In this document: piece by piece, positions 1-11,439 of the stretch
Layout of the letters: the number at the start of each line of letters is the position of its first letter
Numbering within the stretch: position 1 is the stretch's first letter
NCBI GenBank assembly: GCA_035578175.1
Contig: JAQMRL010000001.1
Location: 372,489,720 to 372,553,719, forward strand
Reading direction: 5' to 3'
Length of the DNA: 64,000 nt
DNA from: Catonia carolina
Lineage: Eukaryota > Arthropoda > Insecta > Hemiptera > Achilidae
Position numbers and translations under genes: made by a program
The notes under the pieces: generated by a model
What the model saw: only the letters and a program-made list of their open reading frames with translations
Told to the model about the DNA's origin: nothing
The model's database searches: none

Positions 1-125
1 AATAGTGAAGTGGATATACTCCGGGGTCTGTTTCGTTTTTTAACTAATAAAAATTCCCAGACGGGAATTAAACCCGGAACCTTCGCGTTGTAGGCTGGCG
101 CGCTTCCATTACGGAGACGGCCTGG
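1..125 (-). repeat. SINE remnant, tRNA-like head (family C)
   Basis: Read on the minus strand, an A-box-like segment with GCGCGCCAGCC is followed by a B-box-like GGTTCCGGGTTTAATTCC near position 80, then TCTGGGAATTTTTATTAG. The head matches the copies at 48200 and 11910. The element may continue past the window edge. It is a decayed non-coding retroposon, not a tRNA gene. Confidence 0.6.
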
Positions 126-248
126 TTTATAATTAGTTATTAAATGATATTCCAGGGTAAAAATTAACGTATTACAAAAGTAGAGGTATGCGAAAGAAAA
201 GTCACTTTTACAAATTCTCGATGGATTCGCCCCATCTTTCGACAGAGC

Positions 249-446
249 CAGTTTTTTTTTTTTTTTTTTTTTTTTATTTAACGTCGCTTCAACTGCAATG
301 ATCATTAGCGATGACGTTGGGGTGTAACAGTGTGAGGATGAAATGACTTTTTGTAACGTATGAAAATATGCCGTGCCTTCATGGGATTCGAACCCAAGAC
401 CGCATGATGAGAGACGAGCACGTTACCAACTACGCCAATGCGGTCG
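249..446 (-). repeat. SINE, tRNA-Met-like head (family A)
   Basis: On the minus strand the head reads GCATTGGCGTAGTTGG (A box) and GGTTCGAATCCCA (B box). The anticodon-loop region TCTCATCAT resembles elongator tRNA-Met with anticodon CAT. The body carries GGCATATTTTCATACGTTAC, and the 3' end reads GCTAATGATCATTGC ... GACGTTAAAT before a long poly(T) at 251-275, which is the poly(A) tail in this orientation. The head is followed by an 11-bp inverted copy of its own A box (see findings). Confidence 0.85.
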
Positions 447-540
447 GCGTAGTTGGCGTACTTTTTTGTGGTAGGCTGTACTTTTTGTTGAACAAACATA
501 AATTCGTTGATTCCTCCGAGCATTTTTCTCAATAACAATA

Positions 541-2794
541 AAATCAGATGATCTCACAAGGTTTAATTAATTTCTGAATTGTGTAACAAATTAAAATTGC
601 ATTGGATTGTAAAAGTTTGTCTGCATTTTAACAAAGTAAATTGTCAAAATTTAAGCGAGTTACGTGGTTTGACAATCTAAATTATTTTAAACAGGAAGTT
701 AATAATTAAAATTGTTTTCATTTCAAGTCTTTGTTGATTGAGAAGTAAAATAATTCTTTGGTTTAACTTTCTTAAAAACTTCCTGAAAAATTTGATTCAA
801 CTTTATTCAAAATGAACCTTTCTTGATTTATTCCTCTCGGAACATTTCCCAACTTTTCTTATTGTTTTCTTTCTTATTTATGTACTTTTATTATTTCAAT
901 TGTTACATTGGTTCAAGTTCTTTCAATTTTAGTTGTTTAAACTTTCAATTTTCAATTTTAGTTCAATTTTAGTTCTTTCAATTTTAGTTGTTTAAACTTT
1001 TTTTTAAACGAAAATAGATTATTAATTTTTGAACCTCTTTTTGACGTCATCTCTTAGATCAAAAATTCAGTATTCGATATTTTAATCAAGGTCTGAATAA
1101 AATCATTTTTTATTACTAGAATTATGAGTTACACCGTAAATTTAAGTTGATGTTAAAAATTTAACTTGGAAAATATAAAATACTAACTTTTCCATTTATG
1201 TCGTTGGTTCACTATTATTATTATTAAAAATACCTTCTCTTCTGTTACTAACTATAAAATTTTTGTTCTTAAAACTTTTCAACTACAATTTTGAAACCTT
1301 GTAGGCCTACTATTTGAATACAATGTTTAGAAATTATTTCGGATTTAAAAGAGAAAGGAAACAACAGTTTTTATTTTTTGACTTGAGAACAAAATAATGA
1401 AAGATTGTTTCAAGATCAGTTTCTTTATTTTTAATGGAAACGTAGAATTCTTTTGTCGCCATTATTTATTCGAGTATTTGAAATACGTAGATTATACTGT
1501 AAACTGCACTTACTTCTTTTTAAACTTAAACAATATTAAATTTCTTACCGATTTTGATTCTGTATCTACAACAGTTACCATTTTAAATTTAACAGTTTAC
1601 CATATTTTTCTTTAATAATGTTAAATAACTTGGCATTTATTCCTTAAATATGGGTATTTGTTGGTCATGATGAAGGCTGCTTTTGTTAGCACCAGTTTAT
1701 TAGAGAAGATTTATTCATTTTTCGATAGTTTCATATGTATAGAAGACATTAGTTATTAGAAAACTTTATTAGATCCCAGTTTAGAGTTTTTTAAATTACA
1801 TTCACTGGTATTTTTTATGTTTATTATGTGACGATACCTACATAAGCATTGGCTTATTTAGTAGTAAATTCGTTAAATGACATGAATGCTGATAAATGTA
1901 TGTAAAAGTAATCAAGAGAAAATAAATTTGGGGTTGGTTAAGAAACTCATATATTTAAAATTTTAATTTATTCGGTAGAGTAGTACTTTTTTCTCCAAAA
2001 TGAATAACACAAGCACATACAAACGGACAGGCATCCTTCAAAAATTCACTTTTTTGGTTTCAGAGATCAAGAAACATAAAGGTCAGTTTATATCCGGCTG
2101 TAAATAATGTTTCTTGATCGCTATACTTTCTTATTACTACAGATGGTTTGCGAGCAATTAGTAATGAGTACGCTATTACTTTATAAACGTATTTAAATAG
2201 TTCAGAATCACTTATCTCCAAATCACAATTGGATTCATAACTACGGTATTGAAATATGATGTAATGAAGAAGGTATGTACAGATACTGAAAGTCCTTCAC
2301 ATGATTTGTGCAAACTGTTTTAACCAACAGCGAACGCTCTTTGATTAGAGAACAAGTAGTGACGAGAACAGTTCACCCTCAAACATTACCCAATTTTAGA
2401 TTAATTAAGGAATCCAAATACAAAGGTCATGTGCATTAAACGCTACGATATGAAGCCTTTTCGCGTTAATCATTAGTGTATATACAAGTGTCAACGACGT
2501 TTCTACATTGTGTACTAACAATTTATTCCAGACTCAAGTTACTGGAGTACCATCGATGGGATGGAGGACTACTTGTTCAGCCAATCACCTATCCTCTCTT
2601 GAACCATCGTCTTGTAGCTCCAATCACATATTCTAGAAACGTTGATTTTCATTCCAGTAAGCCTAAATCTTCTGATAAAATAAAAATTCTTAATAGAATT
2701 TTCCTCGTTTAAAACACAATAGAGATTATGTTGGAGTTCACCACAAGAATAATGAACTCTTTTTTTATGAATATTTATTACCTTAAAAAATACT
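541..2794. other. Unassigned AT-rich stretch
   Basis: No recognisable coding region or known element. The 72-codon and 78-codon open frames at 1397-1615 and 2476-2712 have no recognisable motif. Around 903-998 the words TTCAATTTTAGTT and GTTTAAAC recur as a degenerate tandem repeat. A 13-bp perfect inverted repeat (GATCAAGAAACAT) lies at 2065-2077 and 2107-2119 with a 29-nt loop. Confidence 0.4.
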
Positions 2795-2945
2795 GACCGC
2801 CACTGTGGGCCAGTGGTTAGTGTGCTACGCTGAAAAATGGAAGGTCCCGAGTTGGATTCCCGGGTTGGTTCTGGAAAATGATTACAACTCCAAATCTATT
2901 GCTCTTTAACCAGAAGTAGTTGTTAATGACCAAGAATTTCGTGCA
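2795..2945 (+). repeat. SINE remnant, tRNA-like head
   Basis: GGGCCAGTGGTTAGTGTGC (A-box region), then GGTCCCGAGTTGGATTCCC (B-box region) and TTGGTTCTGGAAAATG, matching the head/body junction of the family C copies at 35091 and 48200. The 3' part (AGTAGTTGTTAATGACC) is degenerate and no target-site duplication (TSD) was found. Confidence 0.6.
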
Positions 2946-3034
2946 ACTTCAAAATTTTAAAAATTTTGAAACTGAAAATTTTATTTCGTTGGTTGATTAA
3001 GGGAATTTAACTTTGAGCAAATAAATATATATAA

Positions 3035-3335
3035 TATGCCCGCCCACTTATGTGGGTAATTCGTTCTGAAGCAAAAACAGACCGATTAGCCCGTTTAGAG
3101 CAATTGAGCTGAAATTGTAAAACTATATATTTTTCACCGAATCGTAAAAAGAGAATAGCTACATAGCTCTCAAGTTAAGGGTAACTGCAGTGTAAAACCA
3201 AATAATTCACTTTTTCAAAAACCGGCTCTAACGATTTTGATTAAACGTAGGCCCGGAAATGAACGGGTCACTGTTAATATGAACATTTTTTTCTTAATTT
3301 TAGCTATACTACAATCAGCCCCCGAAAGATTGCGT
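3035..3335 (+). repeat. Dispersed repeat G
   Basis: CGTTCTGAAGCAAAAACAGACC, AGCTGAAATTGTAAAAC and CGGCTCTAACGATTTTGA recur in the same order near 37990, 43985 and 59480. The motif 'accgatt ... ctgaaatt' is common in insect Helitron and other non-coding element ends, but I cannot assign a class. No coding content. Confidence 0.45.
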
Positions 3336-5049
3336 TGAATTTTTAATCACTCTGTATAGTAGAAAATGTAGGCTACAGAGAAAGTTCGTTTGTCTTTTTT
3401 TTAATTTTACTAGACAGAAATTCACAAACTTACTATGAACATGTGCACTTGAACAAGACAGTTGCACCCTTTTCAGATATTGATTTCAGGGGATATTTAA
3501 TAAAAATAACATTTCAAAGTAGGTATCTCAAAAAAGTTTCAGAGAATGCTCGTTTATTTTGCATTTTCCACTTAAAACCGGCCATTATTGTTTTAAAATG
3601 AAGTTGTAAAAATAGTTTTTATTGTCTTTAACTTATTCAACACTAAAAGTAAAAGATTCAGTATTATTTTCCAGCTTATATATTTTGTACTTATTCCTGA
3701 ATGACCTAATATTTTAATTCACTATTGGCTTACGAATGATTTCTCTTAAAGCTTCCTTTTTCCTGAGTGTATTAATTCTCTTCAAAAAAGCGTCAATACA
3801 AAAGCTTTCTATGTAACACACTTTTTAGGTGTCTTTAAAAAGATTTTAAAATTCACAATCCTGACAATAACCAATTAACTAATGAAATTGTTTTTGCATT
3901 CAAAAATTTACAAGCTGTTATCTTTTATAACAATTTAATAAAGCACCAAATTTAGACATTTTCTTCACTTGATGAAACTAACAGACATTACTTCGCCAAC
4001 CTAACTTTTTCTGCGAGAGTATTTTGTAGCCAATGGCTTTCTAAACCTCCTAGTATGTGCTTATTACAGGGGAAAGAGGATTTTTACACCAAAAGATTTG
4101 TAAACAAATTTGTGTAGAATGTGTTTTGGCCAGATCAGAAACGTGTGAGAATTTGTAAATTATTATGAAGGGTACAAACACGGAAGGGTTTGTATCGTAT
4201 AACGGGAAGTATACAAATAATTTTGTTTTGAGTGACATGAAGTCGTTTAGTACAGTATGTTCAATTGAGTCAAAAACTGGACCACATAATCTCCATACTA
4301 GACTTAAGACTGCCTTGCATATGGTAAGTTTTTAGAAATAATTAATTTGAACATCTACGTCAGTCAAGTAGCCATTAAACAGATAAACCCGGTTTTTAAT
4401 CAGCCTTGTCTTTGTTACATGGATATTCAATGTTAACCGTCTGCCCAAGTGCAGGCCTAATAATAGAAATGTTTTTAAATTTGTTTATTTCACCAACAGA
4501 AACGAAACCCAATTCTTGTAACTCAAATCTGGTAATAAAATGGGAGTATTATAGTAACTTCAAACAGTAATATTTACAGTAGAGACAATTTACCCGCATT
4601 ACAGTCATTTTAAAACGGTTATTTAAATGTTGACCTATTCCCCCTAAAAGGTAGAACATAGGGTGACTAATATAAGACAATATTATTTTTATATGTTTAC
4701 GAAGATCTAGATATAAAAATCAGCATACGTATCCTAAATTTAATACATAGTAGAAGTTAAGTATTAGGATTTTAAACATGTATTCTTAGGGGTAGAAATT
4801 ATTTTTGTTATTATTCTTCATTTACCCTTCATTCTTCATACTCTTTCTGAATGTTGGTAACTATCACAATAAATTTTCACCTTATTACCAAAAATTCTAA
4901 AAAGAATATCCGTATACATACCATAATAATCATGTAAATTTTTGGCCTTGTTCCTCGACTAGGACGACGCTTACTTGTTATTTTTCGTCCAGAATATTCT
5001 GCAATAAACTGTATTTCTGACGCTCATCACATGTTCAGAGTATTTGAAT
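3336..5049. other. Unassigned AT-rich stretch
   Basis: No supported gene. The 62-codon minus-strand frame at 4050-4238 has no motif. No clear repeat family was matched by eye. Confidence 0.35.
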
Positions 5050-5490
5050 TGTTTTTTTTTTTTCAAATAGTATCTATACTTTCAGTGCTCTTATCTAAAC
5101 GTCAGAGATTTTTGAAGTTGCAGACTTTTTCCACCTAAGAAACTTTTGAAAAACCATTTTAAGGTCTCTACTGCATAATATTCTGCTTAATCTCCTGAAT
5201 GTTGTACGAGCTTTTAGTATTCTTGATCTGATCTATGTTTGGCTTACCCGCTCTTATGACATGTTCATGCAATATCAACCGTTTTTCTTCTATTCGTCTG
5301 ATTACCTTCTCATGCATTGACACTCTCCTAGTAATTTCCTCATTTGGTACCTTATCTAATCAGGTCAAACAACGGCATCTAGGAAGTACGCCATGTCTAT
5401 TGCAATAATTTTATTTCTGTTCCTCTACTTTATTATCCATCCTTACATAGTAATTATATTTAATAACCAAATTTAAAATATAAGTTTGTA
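5050..5490 (-). pseudogene. LINE 3' end, C-terminal part of the RT polyprotein
   Basis: The minus strand encodes a broken but recognisable LINE C-terminus: DKVPNEEITRRV, then a VIRRIEEKRLILHEHVIR segment, corresponding to the family pattern 'D.v.NEeI.rRv ... rRieekRl.wyGHv.R'. A weaker segment around 5360-5420 (IAIDMAYFL) fits the preceding 'EM.flrr' region but carries stops. A poly(T) run at about 5050-5062 marks the poly(A) tail, so the 3' end is at the left. RT catalytic motifs lie upstream and are lost. Stops and frame changes show it is dead. The clade is uncertain. Confidence 0.6.
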
Positions 5491-5572
5491 AATCATTGCT
5501 ACTTCTGTCTATAACTCCTATCCTATGCATTCCTACAAGGATGCATAGAGATGCATAGAGGATGTCGAGGAT

Positions 5573-6286
5573 GTGATGGCCTCCGGCAGAGAGGAGCAAT
5601 ATGTGGATTGTAAAACCATTTCAGAAAATATTTCTAATTTTTTAAGTAACTGAAACCTGTCGGAAATGACGTATTTTTATAAAACAAAGTATTTCACATG
5701 TTTTTATTCTACAAAATTATTTCGAAAAACACACGCGATAATGTATAATTTAGTAAAAGTGTTGTTTTTTGAAGAAAAACCCGTATTTTTCAAATACGTC
5801 GTCAATGGTCAACAACTATTTCATAGATTAACATAATATTTGGCAGGTTCGTTCTGTAATAATTACGGAAAACGATAATGAAATAAAATTTAACAGAAAA
5901 TCATTAATTTTTAAGTCACAGGATATTTTCATATATAAATTTGGTAAAATTACGAAACACAACATAAATAAGTCAGCAAGAGAGAAACCGTTTGGTCTTT
6001 AAAGGTACACATGCAGGAAATGAAATAGAGAACATTTTCAATTAATTTTTATTGAAAGAATTATTTAAATTGGACTTTTTTTCTTTAAAAACGAAACTTT
6101 TACTAAATTATACATTATCTCATTAAGCGGGTTTTTCGAAATATTTTACAGAACAAAAACATGCGAATTAATTTTTTTGTAAAAACACGTCATTTTGCTT
6201 CAGTTATTTAAAGAACATTAGATGTATATTTTCTTAAATGGTTTTACAATCCGCATATTGTTCCCCTCTGCGGGGGAGGCCATCAC
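5573..6286. mobile_element. Non-autonomous element with ~200-bp inverted arms
   Basis: The left arm (5573 to about 5785) and the reverse complement of the right arm (about 6075-6286) align along most of their length: GTGATGGCCTCC at the ends, CAATATGTGGATTGTAAAAC versus CAATATGCGGATTGTAAAAC, TTTCGAAAAAC, and ATAATGTATAATTTAGTAAA in both. The roughly 290-bp centre has no ORF. This is a long-TIR MITE or foldback layout. No certain TSD is visible, so the superfamily stays open. Confidence 0.75.
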
Positions 6287-7375
6287 GTTGTAAACAGATA
6301 ATACATCAAATAATGCACCAATGTTAATAAAGTCTTAAGCCAATTAAAGTAATTTATTTACGGTATACATCAATGGCGTGTAACAGATTTATTCCCCCTA
6401 AAAGAGAAGATGAAACATTAAATTCAATAATGCAATTAGTTTTGAAATTCAATATTTATTTAAGTAAATATTAGTAAAACGAGTTTTGTTAAATGAAGTC
6501 GGTAAATAATGAGATAAAATATAACTTGGTTTGGAAAATAACTTTGTATGAATAGAAGAATAAGACACAAAGAAATTTATAACGGTAGAATGAAGATTCT
6601 CCTGAATCATATCAGTAACTTACCCAAACCAAAACGTGCTCCTAATGGGTTTGAAGGGAATTACTGTTACTTACTTATTATCATAGCATTGAAATTTTAG
6701 ACATGTTTACTTATCCTGAAAGGATTTCTTATTACATTATAAATTTCTGTAATATATTGATTATATTTGGTGGAGTTAAAAACTACATAATTTAATTTAA
6801 ACTATACATTATATATTTTATATATTTCGTTTATTATGACCAATAAATGTTTTAATTCAATTATTTTATTTAACGAAATAACATACTGCTCATTCATTTT
6901 TTTTAATTTGATTAAAAGCTTGATTACTCAAAAAATAAGCGATTAATTTTAATGATATCAATTTTATTTTCATTGTATCACAATTTCTTTAAAGTACAAA
7001 CAATAAAATTATTAAATTATGTAAAGAATCATATAATTTCTTAATAATTATGTCCGATGTTTACATTCTTATTTATAGGGTAAAAGTTTGATAGGTACAC
7101 CGAATTTCCTTTAGATAATAAATTTTATTACCTTCTAGAATATAACACTGCATGTTAAAAGCTTAACAAGAAAAACCTTTTATCGGCTATACATAAAATA
7201 CATAATACAGAAATATAGGTTCTACCGTTTTGTCGAAAATTGATACGAACCTTCAAAGAGCTGTATATTACAAAAAATTATTTAGCAAATGAATGTCATT
7301 TAACTGTTTTACTAAAATAAATTAAACTGATTGGTAGATTTTTTTTATGAACATTGATCATTGATATATTGAGAT
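6287..7375. other. Unassigned AT-rich stretch
   Basis: Very AT-rich (TATATTTTATATATTTCG around 6810). No open frame or repeat family supported. Confidence 0.35.
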
Positions 7376-7394
7376 CATGAGAAAGGATTACTTC

Positions 7395-8068
7395 ATGAAA
7401 ATTAATAAGAACCAAACGAAAGTGTTGTGTAGCAGCAGCAAGATTGGTTTAGAAGATATAAGAAATTTAAAAGAAAACATACAGTAAGCTGGGGAATTTA
7501 GCTATTTAAGGAGTAAAATAACAAAGGATGGTAGAAGCACTAGTGATATCAACAGTAGAATTGCTCAAGCAAGGAAAGCCTTTGAAATTAAAAACAGCTT
7601 ACTGACTACAAACATTGACGTAATGATTAGGAAAAATTTCTTGAAACACTATGTTTGGAGTGTAGCATTATACGAGAGTGAAACGTGGGTGATAAGGGCT
7701 GCATATAGGAGAAGGATAGAAGCTTTTGAAATGTGGTGTTATAGGAAAATGTTAAAGATTTGGTGGGTGGACAAAATAAGTAATTTAGAGGTTCTTAGGC
7801 GAGTGGACGAAAAAAGAAGTATATGGAAGTATCTTACCAGAAGAAGGGATAGACTAGTGGGGCATATCTTAAGACATTCAGGTATTGTTCTATCAATAAT
7901 GGAGGGTAATATTGAGGGAGTGAATTATAGGGGGAGACAAAGGTTAGAATATTTAAAGCAAATAACAACAAAAGGAGGGTGTTACAGGTATGTAGATATG
8001 AAACGACTTGCGCAAGATAGAACACCTTAGAGAACTGCATCAAACCAGTTGAGAGACTGATGACAAAA
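7395..8068 (+). pseudogene. LINE reverse transcriptase C-terminus (family L)
   Basis: A single reading frame from ATG at 7395 to TAG at 8028-8030 is interrupted only by TAA at 7485. It matches the region after the RT active site in insect LINEs: INKNQTKVLCSSS, FSYLRSKITKDG, then ESETWVI, FEMWCYRKMLKI, DKISNLEVLRRVDEKRS and DRLVGHILRH. These are the usual 'ETW.l', 'FEMWcwRRmLkI.W.D+.sNeEVLrRv' and 'GHiLRH' blocks. The YADD active site and endonuclease lie upstream and are absent, so the copy is 5'-truncated. After the stop it ends CATCAAACCAG ... CTGATGAC plus a short A tract. A second copy is at 46806. One stop in about 210 codons suggests a fairly young insertion. Confidence 0.8.
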
Positions 8069-8282
8069 AAATATTTAGAGCTCCTGATTTGATTTCCGGC
8101 TAGAAATAATTAATAGGATAATTTCTACAGCTCCTTAATGCATTCACAAAGTAATCAATGTGGCTTAAGAATTGTGTAAAATACAGAAATTTTACATTTT
8201 ATTATAAACGGCCTAAATTTAAATATCTTCACTTAATTGTCATTAAATTAGTTTAATCATGTTTTTGAGGAAATCTAAACTA

Positions 8283-8400
8283 TGTACTGGTGTCTTTATT
8301 GCGTAACTGTTAGCATGATATGATACAAAGCCGAAGGTCACGGTTTCAATTTCCGGCTAGGGTCTCGAAATTTTTAAAAGTCGAAATTCTACCGTTCCAT
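8283..8400 (+). repeat. SINE remnant (family C)
   Basis: TTGCGTAACTGTTAGC (A-box side) and GAAGGTCACGGTTTCAATTTCC (B-box side; 19 of these bases are identical in layout to the 35091 copy), then GGCTAGGGTCTCGAAATTTT. The body after 8370 is degraded. Confidence 0.6.
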
Positions 8401-8870
8401 AACGCACAGTTATTGCAGATGATCATGATGTTGAAAAGACTTTAAATAAATTAAAGAATATTTATGCACTAATCAAAAAATTGATCAAAAAAAAATTTCC
8501 TTACATTTGGTCTAAAATAATGAAAGACTACAGAAACAGTTTTACACAAACGTTATAGTAAATTTTAAGTCATTTGAACTCACCCAATGATATTTTTCTT
8601 CTTTAAATTTAAACTCATTTAATTTAAAAGGAATTTTTTTAGTAGGTTACCGTCTCGCAGGGGTTTTCCAAATGTGAACCTACGCCAAAATGTAAGTTCT
8701 ATCTAGTAAACACATTCAGAATAAATTCTTGAAAACTTTTAAAAACGATTTTTTAATAAATCCTTTTAAGTTTTAGTAAGCTGCATTATCTATACTATCT
8801 ATACTATCAAAGTAAACTACCCTTAATTTTCGAGCTAAACCAATAACGAAAATTCCTCTAGAGCTTAGAA

Positions 8871-9845
8871 TTAAAGAAGTTTACTTCAGCTGTGTTCTTG
8901 GATATTCAACAGGCGTTCGATAAAGTTTGGCATCTAGGTCTGTTATACAAAATTAAAATGGAACTAGAATATCCTTACTTCTTGATTTTTAAAAACTACC
9001 TTTTAAATCGTTTCTTCCAAGTTAAATATGATAATGTCTTTTCCAATTTCTACTTATTAAATTCCGGCGTTCCTCAAGGCAGCATTTTGAGCCCATTCTT
9101 ATACACGCTTTATACAGCCGACTTTCCAGAACATGAATCTGTAATGACGGCAACGTTCGCAGATGACACAGCGATTTTGGCGGCGGACGCTTCTCCGACA
9201 TGTGCCTCGGAGAAGTTACAAACCCATCTTGACAACATTCACGAATGGTGTAAGAAATGGAGAGTGAAGATTAATGAGGATAAGTCAACGCACGTAACAT
9301 TTACATTAAAGAAACCAACATGTCCAGTGGTCAGCTTGAACGGTACTGTAATCCCACAGAAGGATGAAGTTAAATATCTGGGTTTACATCTAGATCGAAG
9401 ACTCACGTGGAGAAGTCATATATGGGCGAAACGAAAGCAACTTGGGCTGAAGTTACGTCAATTATTCTGGCTCTTAGGCAGTAGGTCTCAACTCTCCCTT
9501 GGAAATAAAGTACTCGTATACAAAGTAATACTCAAACCAATTTGGACGTATGGGTTAGAGCTATGGGGTACAGCTAGTTCATCAAATATAGAAATACTGC
9601 AGCGCTTTCAATCAAAATGCCTGAGACTGATCACTGCAGCCCCATGGTACGTAACAAATGAAATACTACACAATGACCTAAACCTGCCCTTCATAAAAGA
9701 AGAAATTAAACAACGTAGCGAAAAACATTTACAAAAACTAGAAGACCATCAGAATCCATTAGCGATTAGCCTCCTTGACAACAGCGAAGATACTTACAGA
9801 CTGAAACGCTTTAAACCATTGGACTTACCTCTACGATTTTGTTAG
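8871..9845 (+). pseudogene. Jockey-type LINE reverse transcriptase, 5'-truncated
   Basis: An open frame of more than 317 codons runs to TAG at 9843-9845; in-frame sequence continues upstream to a stop at 8859, so the GTG at 8892 is only an arbitrary start. It encodes RT palm motif A (FLDIQQAFDKVWH, residues 2-14), GVPQGS (59-64), the active site FADDTA (89-94), then EVKYLGLHLDRRLTW and the jockey C-terminal block YGLELWGTA. Jockey ORF2 is usually about 900 residues; the endonuclease domain and N-terminal RT are missing. The frame is otherwise uninterrupted. The 3'UTR contains ACTGAGTGT and ends in poly(A) at about 10174. A shorter copy sits at 38976-39806. Confidence 0.9.
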
Positions 9846-10174
9846 TCATTTAATTGTTTTTTCATCTTTTCTACTTCAATTCCTAATCATCAGCATCTCA
9901 TAATTGGCGTCGTTTTCATCTCTACCATCGTCATTGTCATCTCTAACTTTAACACTTTGTGTTTCGGGATGTTGATTCACGGTTCATCAAGTTTGATTTT
10001 GTATAGATATATTTTTTGTTTCTTCACAGTTCGGTCTTTTTCAAACACACTACTGAGTGTCGTTTGTGTTTTAATTCTAAGGACATTACTCAGATTTTCT
10101 CATATTTGCTTAAAGTTATTGTATTTATTAACTGATTGCAAAAGAAAAACTATACTGTTAAAAAAAAAAAAAAG
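9846..10174 (+). mobile_element. 3'UTR and poly(A) tail of the jockey copy
   Basis: Non-coding sequence continuous with the RT frame. It repeats at 39482-39806 with the same order of words (TCATCATCT-type tract, GTTGATTCACGGTTCATCAAG, ACACTACTGAGTGT, GGACATTACTCAGATTTT). It ends in a run of A after ACTATACTGTT. The open frame at 9957-10250 lies in this UTR and is not a gene. Confidence 0.8.
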
Positions 10175-10903
10175 AGATTGTCTAACAAGCCTAAATATAA
10201 ATACAGTATTTATTAATTTCTTGGGTTGTAAGTCTTCAAACTCATATTAACAGACTGAAAGACAAACACATGAGTAGGCAAGGACGTATAATTGGAATTT
10301 AAAATTTTTTATTTATTTAATAAAATGTAGAAAAATGGGAGATTTTTGGAATCTTGCTCCTTCAGCCTTCTCGTGCCCCCTCACTCTCTGTAAAGTAAAA
10401 AAGTAAAAAGGAATTCTTATTTTTTAACCAGAGGTACATTAACTTACTATTAGATTAGTACGTAATCAGATTCCTTTCTTACTACGAGGAAAAATAGGTA
10501 CGGGTATGCAAGTCTTGAAATATTGAATTTAAAATCTTAATATTTGCTCTCAAATTCGCTACCGTCCCCATAGAGTTACATCAAAGAAAGTTTAAAAGGA
10601 CCCTAATATGTGGATGTGAGTACTTGCAGAAATGAATAAACAAAAATGCCATTCCCAAACAAGATCTGCTTCTTCATCAGTTGACGTTCGTAAATTTATG
10701 AGGAAATTTAATAATTGAACATCTTATTTTAAGATTCTATTCTACACAAGAACAAGTAATTGCAAGTAAGTAAAGTACTATGATGCATTCATTACAACTC
10801 ATAAAATACCTTGCCCTATTAGATTGATCTAGAATATCGAAACCACAAAGTAGTTTCTACTAAAAATAAACCATTTTATTTTTGTTAGCCACCTGATATA
10901 ACT
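10175..10903. other. Unassigned stretch
   Basis: No supported gene or repeat. A short C-rich patch (CTCGTGCCCCCTCACTCTC) lies near 10370 in otherwise AT-rich sequence. Confidence 0.3.
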
Positions 10904-11150
10904 TGTACCGGGTGGCCCATATGTCGGTTTTCACATGAGATGGGACATTTTCATTTTGATAAGTTGATAATAGTGTAATGTTGGCAGCACCACCTTCAAC
11001 ATTCGATAGTAGTTTGTAACAGTGGCTAGTGTGAGGTACGTCTCCGTGTAGTTATTACATTTTTCCTTCGTAACGGTAATTTAAAAATGTTTACAACTGA
11101 ACAACAAGTTTATATGCTTCAGTTGTGATGGAAGCATCATTACTTTAAAT
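10904..11150 (+). pseudogene. 5' end of a Tc1/mariner-like transposon
   Basis: ACCGGGTGGCCCATATGTC resembles the outer inverted repeat of insect IS630/Tc1/mariner elements. About 170 bp further, an ATG at 11087 opens a frame beginning FTTEQQVYMLQL, similar to the first helix of the transposase helix-turn-helix domain, and stops after 13 codons. The rest of the element, including the catalytic core and the other inverted repeat, is absent. Confidence 0.45.
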
Positions 11151-11439
11151 AAACTAAAAAAAACCTTATTTATTTATTACTAAACCAGAGAATAGGTGGG
11201 TGTTTGTAAGTCAACGAATTGGGTAGGCGTGAAGTAAATGGTTTGGTGGGACTTTTACAGCGGTATATTTTTATTGATGTTCAAAATTTAATATTTCCTA
11301 TAAATTTTCACAAATAATGAAAACGAATGTACATACAGCAAAATAATAAACATTAGACACCTATTAAAATCCTTCTGGGTACAATCCTGTTGAATATTAA
11401 ATATTTTTTTTTTACTTTCTCTTCCCCTATCTGAATATA

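Noticed and set aside
8081..8125. Additional SINE fragment (GATTTCCGGCTAGAAATAATT)
   Set aside because: Resembles the family C head/body junction but is too short and lacks A box, tail and TSD.
9957..10250. 97-codon frame after the jockey RT
   Set aside because: Lies in the LINE 3'UTR, which recurs without this frame at 39482-39806, and continues through the poly(A).
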